Notes: generated by a model from the sequence alone, not told the origin. 41,276 nucleotides of DNA from Ruminococcus sp. UBA7013 (GCA_002449585.1 DJXD01000125.1:1-41276); one strand, 5' to 3'; shown: positions 30,351-39,079, numbered from the stretch's first letter. Numbers and translations: made by a program.

Positions 30351-31262
30351 TTGCTCATCATCAGACGGCGGCTTTTTTTCTAAATCCACTTTTTTCTGTT
30401 CTTCCTGATGGGGTGCAGGTCTCTGCTGAGACAGATCCATATCATACGGATTCATTTGATGATATTTAATATTATCATAAGAATTGGGAACGTCATTGCC
30501 TTTATAAGTTAATTCTTCCTGTGTTGTGATATGATAGCTGAGCATTTTGGCACGCATACAGGAATAAAACTCGGCCATCGTTGCCATATAATACGGAACA
30601 ACAAAAATAGCTCCAATATAAAAAAGAAGTGCGCCCAGAATCCACCAGCCAATAAAAGAAAGCTGTAACCAGAAGCATTTTAATTTTTCGCCCTGCATGG
30701 TTTGTTTTGAAATATCAAAAGCCCTCTGTTTTGACAAATTTGGATTCTCTGCCATTAGATACGGCACAAGCATATATTCATAATATTTGACAATACCCGG
30801 AATGATCAGCAAGAATGACCAGAGCATAATTTCCACATAACGCTGGAACATGACTTTGACCGTTTTCATATAACGTCCGCCCTGAAATGACCAGAACAGA
30901 TTTCCAAAATCCGGATCACCGTTTCTTGCAACATAATAAAATCTACAATGTCCGCATTCAATCACACAGGTAAAGAAAGCCATGACGACAAAACTAATCA
31001 ACAGCATTGCAAAATAAGACGGCCGGAATTTCTCCCAAAGCGCATACATGTTTCTCATGAGTTCCTCATAAGAAAGCTCCTGTTCCAGAAAGCTAAGATC
31101 TGATTCTGAAACCTGTGGCAGGAAAATCGCCGGAATCAGATTAGCCGCATAGGAAACAGCATAATTCATGAAAAACATGATCACCACAATTCCAAATCCT
31201 GTCCAATAATAGGCTTTCATATTAGATTTCCCATTATTTTTTAATAAACTATTCGTCCACAT
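30348..31262 (-). CDS. DUF975 family integral membrane protein
   Basis: This 304-residue protein has about five or six membrane helices. The DUF975 signature region is clear: LLIIPGIVKYYEYMLVPYLM, then ENPNLSKQRAFDISKQTM and GEKLKCFWLQLSFIGW. The C-terminal 60 residues are a charged tail rich in Q, P, E and K. The function of the family is unknown. AGGAGG lies about 8-9 nt before the ATG. A perfect inverted repeat overlaps the promoter, so expression is probably repressed by a specific regulator. Confidence 0.88.
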   Translation of the reverse strand: MWTNSLLKNNGKSNMKAYYWTGFGIVVIMFFMNYAVSYAANLIPAIFLPQVSESDLSFLEQELSYEELMRNMYALWEKFRPSYFAMLLISFVVMAFFTCVIECGHCRFYYVARNGDPDFGNLFWSFQGGRYMKTVKVMFQRYVEIMLWSFLLIIPGIVKYYEYMLVPYLMAENPNLSKQRAFDISKQTMQGEKLKCFWLQLSFIGWWILGALLFYIGAIFVVPYYMATMAEFYSCMRAKMLSYHITTQEELTYKGNDVPNSYDNIKYHQMNPYDMDLSQQRPAPHQEEQKKVDLEKKPPSDDEQ

Positions 31263-31284
31263 GAAAAAAGCACCTCCTGAAAAT

Positions 31285-31313
31285 ATTGTAAACGATATTT
31301 ACAATTTTGTCAA
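31285..31313 (-). promoter_or_regulatory. DUF975 promoter overlapped by a 21-bp inverted repeat
   Basis: The minus strand has TTGACA (31313-31308), a 17-bp spacer and TACAAT (31290-31285). The inverted repeat ATTGTAAA-N5-TTTACAAT occupies 31285-31305, covering the -10 box and most of the spacer. This is the classic position for a repressor operator; the regulator is unknown. Confidence 0.75.
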
Positions 31314-31423
31314 GAGGTTTCAGAAGAATTTGCAGAAACTGCCAGCATAGTGATGTTTTTATGCTGAATTTTGTGCAATTTAGAAAGTCCTGAAAAAATT
31401 TTTATCATTTTTTCCGGAAAGAC

Positions 31424-31452
31424 TTGCAATTTGTTTGGAAATGCTGTATAAT
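31424..31452 (+). promoter_or_regulatory. Promoter of fba
   Basis: TTGCAA (31424-31429), a 17-bp spacer and TATAAT (31447-31452), about 59 bp before the ATG. Confidence 0.8.
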
Positions 31453-31510
31453 AAGAATGATGAGCGTGTGCTCTGACAAAAATATCAATTCATTCAGGAG
31501 GAATGTTATT

Positions 31511-32398
31511 ATGGCATTAGTTTCCGCTAAGGACATGCTGAACAAAGCAAGAGCCGGCAAATATGCAGTTGGACAGTTCAACATTAATAATCTGGAATGG
31601 ACAAAAGCAATCCTGCTTACTGCACAGGAACTCCAGTCCCCTGTTATCCTCGGTGTATCCGAAGGCGCAGGCAAGTATATGTGCGGCTATAAAACGGTTG
31701 TCGGCATGGTAAAAGGCATGATGGAAGAGCTGAATATTACTGTTCCGGTCGCTCTGCATCTGGATCACGGCACATTTGAAGGCGCAAAGAAATGCATCAA
31801 TGCTGGTTTCTCTTCTATTATGTTCGATGGCTCTCATCTGCCCTTTGAAGAAAATGTAGAAAAAACAAAAGCACTTGTGAATACATGCGATGTACTGGGA
31901 ATTTCTCTGGAAGCAGAAGTTGGCGCAATCGGCGGCGAAGAAGATGGTGTTATTGGTAAGGGTGAATGCGCTGATCCGAACGAGTGTAAAACAATTGCTG
32001 ATCTAGGTGTTACAATGCTTGCCGCAGGTATCGGCAATATTCATGGCGCATATCCTGAAAACTGGGAAGGCCTGAGCTTTGAAACACTGGATGCTATTAA
32101 TCAAACCGTTAACGGCGGCAGAGAAATCCCCATGCCTTTGGTACTGCACGGCGGCACAGGCATTCCGGATGATCAGATCAAGAAGGCCATTTCTCTTGGC
32201 GTTGCAAAGATCAATGTCAATACTGAGTGTCAGTGGGCATTCCAGGAAGCAACCAGAGCATATATCGAAGCAGGCAAAGACAAGCAGGGCAAGGGCTTTG
32301 ATCCGAGAAAACTGCTTGCTCCAGGCTTTGAAGCCATTAAAGCAAAAGTAAAAGAAAAAATGGAATTATTTGGTTCTGTTGGTAAGGCAAACGACTAA
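31511..32398 (+). CDS. fba: Class II fructose-bisphosphate aldolase
   Basis: This 295-residue zinc-dependent aldolase splits fructose 1,6-bisphosphate into two triose phosphates. Zinc and catalytic motifs are present: LHLDHGTFEGAKKCINAGF (zinc His plus catalytic Asp), SLEAEVGAIGGEEDG (Glu ligand), GNIHGAYP (His ligand), LHGGTGIPDDQI (third His, phosphate loop) and the C-terminal KINVNTE. AGGAGG precedes the ATG at 31511; the open frame extends further but includes the promoter. With pfkA about 3 kb upstream it gives two adjacent steps of glycolysis, under separate promoters. Confidence 0.97.
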   Translation: MALVSAKDMLNKARAGKYAVGQFNINNLEWTKAILLTAQELQSPVILGVSEGAGKYMCGYKTVVGMVKGMMEELNITVPVALHLDHGTFEGAKKCINAGFSSIMFDGSHLPFEENVEKTKALVNTCDVLGISLEAEVGAIGGEEDGVIGKGECADPNECKTIADLGVTMLAAGIGNIHGAYPENWEGLSFETLDAINQTVNGGREIPMPLVLHGGTGIPDDQIKKAISLGVAKINVNTECQWAFQEATRAYIEAGKDKQGKGFDPRKLLAPGFEAIKAKVKEKMELFGSVGKAND

Positions 32399-32412
32399 TC
32401 TGTCTCATTAAA

Positions 32413-32456
32413 CAAAAAAACTCCGGCGGTGTGCATAACTGCCGGAGTATTTTCTT
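32413..32456 (+). terminator. Terminator of fba
   Basis: ACTCCGGC pairs with GCCGGAGT (32420-32427 and 32441-32448) across a 13-nt loop, followed by a T-rich run. Confidence 0.85.
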
Positions 32457-32483
32457 AATTCTGATCAAAAATCATCCGTCTGC

Positions 32484-32512
32484 TTGACAAACAGATGAAA
32501 ATATACTATAAT
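32484..32512 (+). promoter_or_regulatory. Promoter of the Thr/Glu-rich anchored protein
   Basis: Perfect TTGACA (32484-32489), a 17-bp spacer and perfect TATAAT (32507-32512). Confidence 0.85.
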
Positions 32513-32553
32513 AGAAGCAGGCCGGAGCTATCTCAAAAAAAGAAGGGATTTTT

Positions 32554-33783
32554 ATGAATCAGCAATTACAGAATCAGGAAAAGACCGGAACGGATCAGAA
32601 AAACATGGTGATGTCTTATATTGGTGCTGGTGCAATGGCACTTGTCATGATCGGTTCATGTATCGGAATTGTAAATTATATCCGCCATGCCAATACGGAG
32701 CAGAAACAGGCAGAACTTCCGGCGGTGACGACTGAAACTATGAGCAGTGAGACAGAAATCAAAGAAACTGGCTTTGCTGCGGCCTCTGTGCAGATTATTG
32801 ATACTGATGTGATAACGGAAGTAATTTCTGTTTCAGAAACCATTCCGGAAACAGAACCAGTCCCAACGGCCACACCAGAAACCTATGTTATAGAGGTGAC
32901 ACTAAATTCAGAAGAAATAGCTCATATGACATTAGCACCAGAAACAACCGTGACAGCCATTGTCACAGATCTGACGGAAACCGCCGTTTCTTCTGTTTCA
33001 GCAACAGAAACACATGTCACTATCACAACAACCGCTGAACTTCCAACAAATCCGCCTGCTACAGAGTCGCCTTCTGTTCCTGTAACAGAAGAATCTTCTG
33101 TTATGCCCGAAACAGCTCCCCCTATAGAACAGCCTACTACAGAAGCAAGCACTGAACCGGAAGAAATCACATTTCATGATGTGCTGAATTGTATTTTTCA
33201 TGAAAAACGATTTCAGGATGATATATTTGAATCTATAAATTCTGATATTGACGAAAATGAATTTGCTATCTATGATGTAGATAATGATGGCATGGAAGAA
33301 TTAGTCATCCGCTGGTCAAATGCGGCTTCTGCTTCTGTAGCCGGAATTGTATATGCATTCGACAGCGAAGGAAAAATTTATCGTGAATTAGAATCTACGC
33401 CGTATCTCCGTTTTTATGGAAACGGTATTATTGAAGCAGATTCTGCTCATAGTTCCGGACTTTCCGGAGCATTCTGGCCATATACACTTTATCAGTATGA
33501 CAATGCAGAGGGAATTTATAAAGAAATCAGCCGGGTGGAGGCATGGGATAAATCTGCTTTTGATGAAAACACACAGGAAATTTATCCGGAAGAAGCAGAC
33601 ACCAGTAAAACAGGATTTGTATATTATTTATATCCATCAGATTATGATTATTCTTTTGGGATGCCACAGCCTATGGATGCGGCAGATTATCATGCCTGGC
33701 ATGATTCTTATCTGAAAGGTGCGCCGGAAATCCGGATTCCGTTCCGGAAGATGACAGAAGCCAATATTTCACAGGTTAAATAA
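32554..33783 (+). CDS. Membrane-anchored protein with Thr/Glu-rich stalk, unknown C-terminal domain
   Basis: The protein has 409 residues. After a short cytosolic stretch, one membrane helix spans about 23-45. Next comes a low-complexity stalk of about 150 residues dominated by T, E, S, P and V (for example TAELPTNPPATESPSVP), probably extended across the wall. The C-terminal domain (about 208-400) contains DVDNDGMEELVIRW, an FG-GAP/calcium-loop-like motif, and is rich in Tyr; it resembles the domains placed after such motifs in many ruminococcal surface proteins. No catalytic site is recognised. The gene is single, with its own promoter and terminator. Confidence 0.75.
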   Translation: MNQQLQNQEKTGTDQKNMVMSYIGAGAMALVMIGSCIGIVNYIRHANTEQKQAELPAVTTETMSSETEIKETGFAAASVQIIDTDVITEVISVSETIPETEPVPTATPETYVIEVTLNSEEIAHMTLAPETTVTAIVTDLTETAVSSVSATETHVTITTTAELPTNPPATESPSVPVTEESSVMPETAPPIEQPTTEASTEPEEITFHDVLNCIFHEKRFQDDIFESINSDIDENEFAIYDVDNDGMEELVIRWSNAASASVAGIVYAFDSEGKIYRELESTPYLRFYGNGIIEADSAHSSGLSGAFWPYTLYQYDNAEGIYKEISRVEAWDKSAFDENTQEIYPEEADTSKTGFVYYLYPSDYDYSFGMPQPMDAADYHAWHDSYLKGAPEIRIPFRKMTEANISQVK

Positions 33784-33810
33784 AAAAAGCCCCTGATGAG
33801 GGGCTTTTTT
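33783..33810. terminator. Bidirectional terminator before the BofC-like gene
   Basis: AAAAAAGCCCCT-GATG-AGGGGCTTTTTT is a near-perfect symmetric hairpin with A-run and T-run, ending two convergent genes. Confidence 0.92.
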
Positions 33811-34145
33811 CATCCGTCCCAATCTTCCAGAATGCTAAGAAGTTCTTCCTGTGTATCGGCATAAATGCCTTGTTCCAAGGCTTCCCGATCAGCATCCGGA
33901 AGCAGATACGTTTCAAAATCCAGAATTTGAAACGGCTGTTCACTATTTTCACGAAACAGGGCAATTTTTCCTTGATACGCTTTCATGACAAAGCCAATGG
34001 GGGGCGGTTCTGTTGCGGCGGCTACTTGTTCAACTCTGGCAGATTTTTCTTGACGCATCGTATTTCCGGCAGTTGTCAAGATCAATACAGCGGAAATTGT
34101 CATAGCAGTCAACAGCAGACTGATCTGTAAATTTGTCCGGCTCAT
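33810..34145 (-). CDS. BofC C-terminal-like protein
   Basis: This 111-residue protein has an N-terminal membrane or signal segment (about 5-27) and a linker. Its small C-terminal domain reads FVMKAYQGKIALFREN, then PFQILDFETYLLPDADREAL and IYADTQEELLSILEDW. This pattern (GKIALF ... LP-x-AD-x-x-x-L-x-x-GI ... EEL-x-x-x-LED) is that of the BofC C-terminal domain family found in spore-forming Clostridia. BofC in Bacillus works in the forespore-to-mother-cell sigma-K checkpoint; the role of these short versions is not known. GAGAGG precedes the ATG. A sigma-G-like promoter lies upstream, consistent with forespore expression. Confidence 0.7.
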   Translation of the reverse strand: MSRTNLQISLLLTAMTISAVLILTTAGNTMRQEKSARVEQVAAATEPPPIGFVMKAYQGKIALFRENSEQPFQILDFETYLLPDADREALEQGIYADTQEELLSILEDWDG

Positions 34146-34177
34146 AAAAATACCTCTCTGAAATAAAAATATATTCT

Positions 34178-34207
34178 CAGTATGCCGCCGTATGGAAAGA
34201 ATTATGC
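34178..34207 (-). promoter_or_regulatory. Sigma-G-like promoter of the BofC-like gene
   Basis: The minus strand shows GCATA (34207-34203), an 18-bp spacer and CATACTG (34184-34178). This matches GHATR-18-CATWHTA except for the last base. No vegetative promoter is seen for this gene. Confidence 0.5.
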
Positions 34208-34296
34208 AGGCTTTTGTGAAAAACGGCAAATTCTGAGAACATTCCGGGGTGAATCCTGAAAATTTCGTGAAAAAAAAAGTTTTTTTCAGAAAAGGC

Positions 34297-34325
34297 TTAA
34301 CAAATCCGAAAATATGTGCTATAAT
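34297..34325 (+). promoter_or_regulatory. Promoter of the class A PBP operon
   Basis: TTAACA (34297-34302), a 17-bp spacer and TGC-TATAAT (34320-34325). Confidence 0.8.
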
Positions 34326-34378
34326 AATATCAATATGCGGTCTTGTCCGTAATTTAATCAGAAAGGATTTATGTTTCA

Positions 34379-36730
34379 ATGTCAAAGCAAACCAAAAAGC
34401 CCGGCCGGAAAAGGCATGTGCTCAAAAAATTGATTTCCATTCTGCTAACTACATTGCTTTCTATCTTCCTGATCTGCCTGATTACAGGAACGATTGTAGC
34501 CTCTGCTGTTGCGGTGTATGTCCTGAATTTTATGGATGAAGCTTCTACTATCACGCTGGAAGAAATGGAACTGAGCTATAATACTAATATTTATGGCTAT
34601 GATGAAGAAGGTAATCTTGAAACATTGTATCAAGTGACAAATGCCGTTCAAAGAATCCCGGTTTCTATTGATGAGATTCCTCAGCATGTCATGGATGCTT
34701 TTGTCTATACAGAAGATGAAAGATTTTACACACATGACGGTGTAGATTATAAAAATACAATTGCCGCTTGTATGAACATGGTATTGCATTTCTGGGATTC
34801 TGAGCGTGGCGGCTCGACTATTACACAGCAGCTGATCAAGAATGTCACCGGAGAAGATACCCGTTCTCCCTCCCGTAAGATCAGAGAAATTTTCCGTGCT
34901 ATGACACTGGAAAAAAATTATTCTAAGCAAAAAATTATTGAATCTTATCTGAATTATATCGGCTTTGGCGGCTCTGCCAATGGTATTGAAATGGCTGCTA
35001 TTAAATATTTTGGTAAAGATGTAGAAGATCTAACAATTGCAGAATCAGCCGTTCTGGCATCTATTCCGCAATCTCCGGAAACGATCAATCCATTTGCAGG
35101 CTATCGTGATGATGAAACTGGAAAATGGGTGAATACAGGACGTGCCAGAAATCGTGAACGTCAGGAATATGTTCTCTGGCAAATGTATAATCATGGGGCA
35201 ATCTCTTATGATGAATATCAAGAAGCCTTGACAGAGCATATTATTTATACAGATACACAGGAATACAAAGATCTGCATCCGGAACTTGAAGCAAAAGACT
35301 ATGATCCTACTAGTAATATTACTTCATGGGTTGTTGATGCGGCAATTCTGGAAGTAGAAGAATATCTCATGGATGAATTCGCTATTAATCGAGAAGAAGC
35401 TCTTAAAAAAATCAATACAGGTGGCTATCAGATCTATGTCACAATTGACAAGAAAATGCAAAATTATGTAGAACAAAAATATTTAAGCCTGAGTAATTTA
35501 ATTAATACTAGAAATTCAGCAAGATATAATGATACCAATGGCGATGGCGTTGTCGATGATCGTGATGAAGTCATTTATCCGCAAAGCGCATTTATTGCAA
35601 TGAATTATCAGGGCGAAATTCTGGCCTGTGTCGGCGCAGTCGGCGAAAAGAAAGATTCTCTTGTATGGAATTATGCTGTACGTGAAACCCGTCAGCCAGG
35701 ATCAACCATCAAACCCGTTGCCGGCTATGGCTATGGCATTTATACAGATGAATTTCACTGGGGCTCTAAATTACAGGACTCTGGTCTGACCCTTCCGGAT
35801 GGCACTGTCTGGCCGAAAAACTATAGTTCTAATTCCGTATCTACTAACTATTCTTATAATAATTTGCCCGTATATTATGGCCTGATGAAATCTTTAAATA
35901 CTATCTCCGCAAGATTGGTTGATTCTCTTACACCAGATGCTGTTTTTAAATTTACAACTGAAAAAATGGGGCTGAATCTTGTTGAACTCGATCCCAAAGG
36001 CTATTCTGATAAAGATCTGTCACCTTTGAGCGTGGGTGCGCTTTCTTATGGCGTTACAATGAAAAATATGGTCAATTCTTATATTCCTTACGGAAACGGC
36101 GGAACGTATTATGAAGCCCATATTGTCAGCCGTCTGGAACAGGGAAATCATGAACTTGTCTATGAAAATGTCGGGAGACCTCATGAAGCTGTTGACGAAG
36201 AAACTGCTTACGTCATGAATCGCATGATGAAAAATGTTGTCTCTGAAAATGGTACGGCAAAACAGGCTATGCTGAAAAATAAAGAAGTGGTTGGCAAAAC
36301 TGGCACAACACAGAACTGGGATGACCTTTGGTTTATCGGCTTGACAGAAGATTTTGTTTCTGGTGTCTGGATCGGTTACAAAGATCGTGAAAAGCTGGAT
36401 ACTTCTATCAGTTCCGCTCAAATGTGGTATAACGTCATCGGCGAATATGCCAATGAAATTGATTCTGGTGCAAAATATCCAGAATGCGAAACCGTCGTAG
36501 AAGCCCCCATTTGTTCCAATACCGGATTGATTGCCGGATCTTACTGCCCTAAGGGTGATACAGGCTATTGGAAATCCTCCAATGCTCCTGTATGTACAAG
36601 CTGTAAAGGCTCTTCCTCCAGATGGAACAGAAATTCCCGGTCTTATGATGCTCCTAAGACAGAAAATGATTATACAGTCATTTCCAGCCATCCGTTTAGC
36701 ATTCCAGAAGAAAGTGAGAATCAAGAATGA
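34379..36730 (+). CDS. Class A penicillin-binding protein (transglycosylase/transpeptidase)
   Basis: This 783-residue PBP1A-type enzyme polymerises and crosslinks peptidoglycan. A basic cytosolic tail and one membrane helix (about 20-48) precede a GT51 domain with EDERFYTHDGVDYK (catalytic Glu near 112-114) and GGSTITQQLIKN. The transpeptidase domain has the active Ser in GSTIKP (Ser442, Lys445), SLN in KSLNTISARL and KTG at 640-642. An unusual insertion between the domains (385-397) reads DTNGDGVVDDRDE, a perfect dockerin/EF-type calcium loop. The C-terminal tail has CSNTGLIAG, CPKG and CTSC, a cysteine-bearing extension. Its stop codon overlaps the next gene's ATG by 4 bp. Confidence 0.95.
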   Translation: MSKQTKKPGRKRHVLKKLISILLTTLLSIFLICLITGTIVASAVAVYVLNFMDEASTITLEEMELSYNTNIYGYDEEGNLETLYQVTNAVQRIPVSIDEIPQHVMDAFVYTEDERFYTHDGVDYKNTIAACMNMVLHFWDSERGGSTITQQLIKNVTGEDTRSPSRKIREIFRAMTLEKNYSKQKIIESYLNYIGFGGSANGIEMAAIKYFGKDVEDLTIAESAVLASIPQSPETINPFAGYRDDETGKWVNTGRARNRERQEYVLWQMYNHGAISYDEYQEALTEHIIYTDTQEYKDLHPELEAKDYDPTSNITSWVVDAAILEVEEYLMDEFAINREEALKKINTGGYQIYVTIDKKMQNYVEQKYLSLSNLINTRNSARYNDTNGDGVVDDRDEVIYPQSAFIAMNYQGEILACVGAVGEKKDSLVWNYAVRETRQPGSTIKPVAGYGYGIYTDEFHWGSKLQDSGLTLPDGTVWPKNYSSNSVSTNYSYNNLPVYYGLMKSLNTISARLVDSLTPDAVFKFTTEKMGLNLVELDPKGYSDKDLSPLSVGALSYGVTMKNMVNSYIPYGNGGTYYEAHIVSRLEQGNHELVYENVGRPHEAVDEETAYVMNRMMKNVVSENGTAKQAMLKNKEVVGKTGTTQNWDDLWFIGLTEDFVSGVWIGYKDREKLDTSISSAQMWYNVIGEYANEIDSGAKYPECETVVEAPICSNTGLIAGSYCPKGDTGYWKSSNAPVCTSCKGSSSRWNRNSRSYDAPKTENDYTVISSHPFSIPEESENQE

Positions 36731-37833
36731 ATCAGATCCGATTTTCTGCCCCCTGCCATTTTGGATTAGAAAAAATCCTGAAATTTGAAGTAACTCGAAT
36801 CGGTGGGGAAAATATTACCGTTCAAGATGGGCGTGTCAGCTGGGAAGGGGATTTTTCCACCCTTGCCCGTGCGAATTTAAATTTATCCGTTGCCGAACGA
36901 GTTCAGATCTTATTAGCTGAATATCATGCCGAAACATTTGAACAGCTGTTTGATGGCATGTATCAAGCACCATTAGAGCAATTTATTGGCCGGGAAGATG
37001 CTTTCCCGGTCAAGGGGCATTCTCTGAATTCAAAATTAACAAGCATCCCGGCATGTCAGAAGATCCTGAAAAAGGCCGCTGTGAAACGCCTTCAGAAAGC
37101 CTATCGAACATCAGGATTTCTATCTGAAACAGGAAGTTTACACCAGATTCAATTTACCATCCTGAAAAATCAGGTCAGTCTTTATCTGGATACTTCCGGC
37201 GCAGGTCTTCATAAACGTGGCTATCGAAGAAATTCAAATCTCGCTCCGATCCGTGAGACATTAGCCGCCGGAATTCTGGATCTGACACATATGAGGAGTG
37301 ATGCCATTATCTGTGATCCATTCTGTGGAAGCGGTACATTCCTGATTGAAGCCGCAAGACGTGCTTGTCATGTTGCCCCCGGCCTTGACAGAAGATTCCT
37401 CTCAGAACAATGGGATTGTATCCCCCGGAAGATCTGGCAGGATGCCAGAGCCGAAGCTCTAAATCAGATCACGCATGATGTTTCATTTCAGGGCATTGGC
37501 TTTGATATTGATCCGGATGCTGTTGCTTTGACCCTTGCTAATGCCAAAAAAGCAGGCGTTGAAAGATATATTCAGGTAAAACAACAGGAGATTGCAAAAT
37601 TCCATCCTGTGCCGGATGCTATCACGGTATGCAATCCGCCCTATGGTGAAAGAATGCTCGAACAGGAAGAAGCGAGAAAAATTTATCAGCAAATGGGAAA
37701 CGTCTTACATGCACCAGCTTATGTGATCTGTGCTGATCCTGATTTTGAAGCTTACTTTGGACGGAAAGCAGATAAACGCCGAAAGCTCTATAATGGCATG
37801 ATCGCCTGTCAATTATATTATTATCTTAAATAA
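36727..37833 (+). CDS. RlmL/YpsC-like THUMP-domain RNA methyltransferase
   Basis: This 368-residue S-adenosylmethionine-dependent N2-guanine methyltransferase probably acts on 23S rRNA. An N-terminal ferredoxin-like and THUMP region (about 1-155) is followed by the bridging motif GLHKRGYRRNSNLAPIRETLA. The Rossmann domain carries DPFCGSGTFLIEAA (SAM loop) and the catalytic NPPYGERM typical of base-amino methylation. The length fits the YpsC group, shorter than the fused RlmKL of E. coli. It overlaps the PBP gene by ATGA and is translated from the same message. Confidence 0.93.
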   Translation: MNQIRFSAPCHFGLEKILKFEVTRIGGENITVQDGRVSWEGDFSTLARANLNLSVAERVQILLAEYHAETFEQLFDGMYQAPLEQFIGREDAFPVKGHSLNSKLTSIPACQKILKKAAVKRLQKAYRTSGFLSETGSLHQIQFTILKNQVSLYLDTSGAGLHKRGYRRNSNLAPIRETLAAGILDLTHMRSDAIICDPFCGSGTFLIEAARRACHVAPGLDRRFLSEQWDCIPRKIWQDARAEALNQITHDVSFQGIGFDIDPDAVALTLANAKKAGVERYIQVKQQEIAKFHPVPDAITVCNPPYGERMLEQEEARKIYQQMGNVLHAPAYVICADPDFEAYFGRKADKRRKLYNGMIACQLYYYLK

Positions 37834-37844
37834 GGGGGAAACTT

Positions 37845-38297
37845 ATGGGAAAATTTATTTCATTTGGAAATATCAACCTCAATGTCACGGATATTAGAGA
37901 ATTTGGCATTTCTAATGGAAAAATCATCTATTATGAATATTTATATAAGAAAAAAGAAATTTTCATCTGGGAACTTTTTTCACAAGAGCCATATGAACGC
38001 ACCGGAGGAACTGTTATGATTGATAAAAAAAGATATGACAGTGTGAAATCCGGAAATGCTTATTCCTTGTTTGAACCTGGAGAGGAAAAAGAAGTAACAG
38101 AGAAAGATCTGTGGAACATGATTAATTATATACCTTATTATCAATCTGCACGCCGTGCAAATCAGAATGATGTATTTGTAAAGCGTTCTAAAAAATATCT
38201 TTATGTTACTACTTATCAGAAAAAAAATTATAAATTCTATGAAGATAATGGAAAATTTAATATTTACGATAAATTGGATGAGTTAAAACGCTTATAA
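37845..38297 (+). CDS. Hypothetical protein, 150 residues
   Basis: I do not recognise this protein. It is cytosolic by appearance, has no signal peptide, is rich in Lys, Tyr, Phe and Asn, and reads as a mixed alpha/beta fold. It contains FISFGNINLNVTDIREFGIS near the N-terminus and a C-terminal YKFYEDNGKFNIYDKLDEL. AAGGGGG precedes the ATG. It follows the methyltransferase by 11 bp, so it is probably in the PBP operon. Its codon use is more A/T-rich than its neighbours, which could mean acquisition from elsewhere or simply low expression. Confidence 0.65.
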   Translation: MGKFISFGNINLNVTDIREFGISNGKIIYYEYLYKKKEIFIWELFSQEPYERTGGTVMIDKKRYDSVKSGNAYSLFEPGEEKEVTEKDLWNMINYIPYYQSARRANQNDVFVKRSKKYLYVTTYQKKNYKFYEDNGKFNIYDKLDELKRL

Positions 38298-38324
38298 TTA
38301 CATAAATTAGAAGGAGTGATATGT

Positions 38325-38777
38325 ATGAAGCTTGCTGAAGCTTTACAGGAACGAGCAGACATCAACCGCAATATTGAACAGCTCAAAACACGCCTGAGCA
38401 GTAATGCCATCACACAGGAAAATGAATCTCCTGCGGAAGATCCTGCCGATCTGCTCAAAGAGCTTGATGCCTGTATTTCCCGGCTGGAGGAACTTATGGA
38501 ACGCATCAATCGAACTAACTGCATGACGATCACTGACGGCCAGTCATTAACGGCTTTGATCGCACACAGAGATTGCATTAAAATCAGAATTAATGGCTAT
38601 AAAGATCTGGTATTCCATGCCAGCCAGACAGGCCGCCGAAGCCGAGGAACTGAAATTAAACTGATCAGTACAGTAGATGTCAGAACTATTCAAAAACAGA
38701 TTGATCAGCTTTCAAAAGAACTCAGGCTCACAGAAAATAAAATCCAGTCTCTGAACTGGACTGTAGAATTATTATAA
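38325..38777 (+). CDS. DIP1984-family protein
   Basis: This 150-residue helical, cytosolic protein begins MKLAEALQERADINRNIEQL and has ESPAEDPADLLKELDACISR, RINRTNCMT and a C-terminal coiled-coil region (TIQKQIDQLSKELRLTENKI). This is the pattern of the DIP1984 family, older annotations of which say septicolysin-like; no activity is established. AAGGAG lies 8 nt before the ATG at 38325. It is the last gene of the PBP group; the nearest terminator lies about 200 bp downstream. Confidence 0.82.
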   Translation: MKLAEALQERADINRNIEQLKTRLSSNAITQENESPAEDPADLLKELDACISRLEELMERINRTNCMTITDGQSLTALIAHRDCIKIRINGYKDLVFHASQTGRRSRGTEIKLISTVDVRTIQKQIDQLSKELRLTENKIQSLNWTVELL

Positions 38778-38969
38778 TCCTGATACTGGTGTAGTCGAAG
38801 CAGGGCGAATGTTTTCCCTCTTTTAAGTTAAATTTGACTTATGTAATTTATTGGGCAATAGAATGATCATGAATTGTTATGCTCCGATCGTGCATAAAGG
38901 CATTATTATCTTGAATTGTTATCACCACAACATTGACTGTCTGAGATGAGGGCGGGTATCTGGGGAAAA
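38778..38969 (+). other. Unassigned intergenic segment
   Basis: No open frame of interest or known RNA is recognised here. It contains an inverted repeat TTATGC-N9-GCATAA (38877-38897) and GAATTGTTAT twice (38871 and 38913), 42 bp apart. The left half holds a weak TTGACT at about 38834. A strong terminator follows at 38972. It may be the 3' untranslated region of the DIP1984 gene or a small RNA. Confidence 0.4.
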
Positions 38970-39000
38970 ATAAAAAGCACTGTCTTGACAGTGCTTTTTC
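38970..39000 (+). terminator. Terminator before the second DegV gene
   Basis: AAAAAGCACTGTC-TT-GACAGTGCTTTTT is a perfect 13-bp inverted repeat ending in T residues. Confidence 0.9.
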
Positions 39001-39011
39001 TGATTCAGGGC

Positions 39012-39040
39012 TTGCAATAAAAAGAAAAATATGTTATAAT
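39012..39040 (+). promoter_or_regulatory. Promoter of the second DegV gene
   Basis: TTGCAA (39012-39017), a 17-bp spacer and TGT-TATAAT (39035-39040). Confidence 0.8.
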
Positions 39041-39079
39041 ATAAAAAAATATTGATCACGGAAGAACGGAGCGTTATTT

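Noticed and set aside
36020..36724. Minus-strand open frame of 234 codons opposite the PBP gene
   Set aside because: It lies wholly inside the conserved transpeptidase region, has no Shine-Dalgarno and resembles no known protein.
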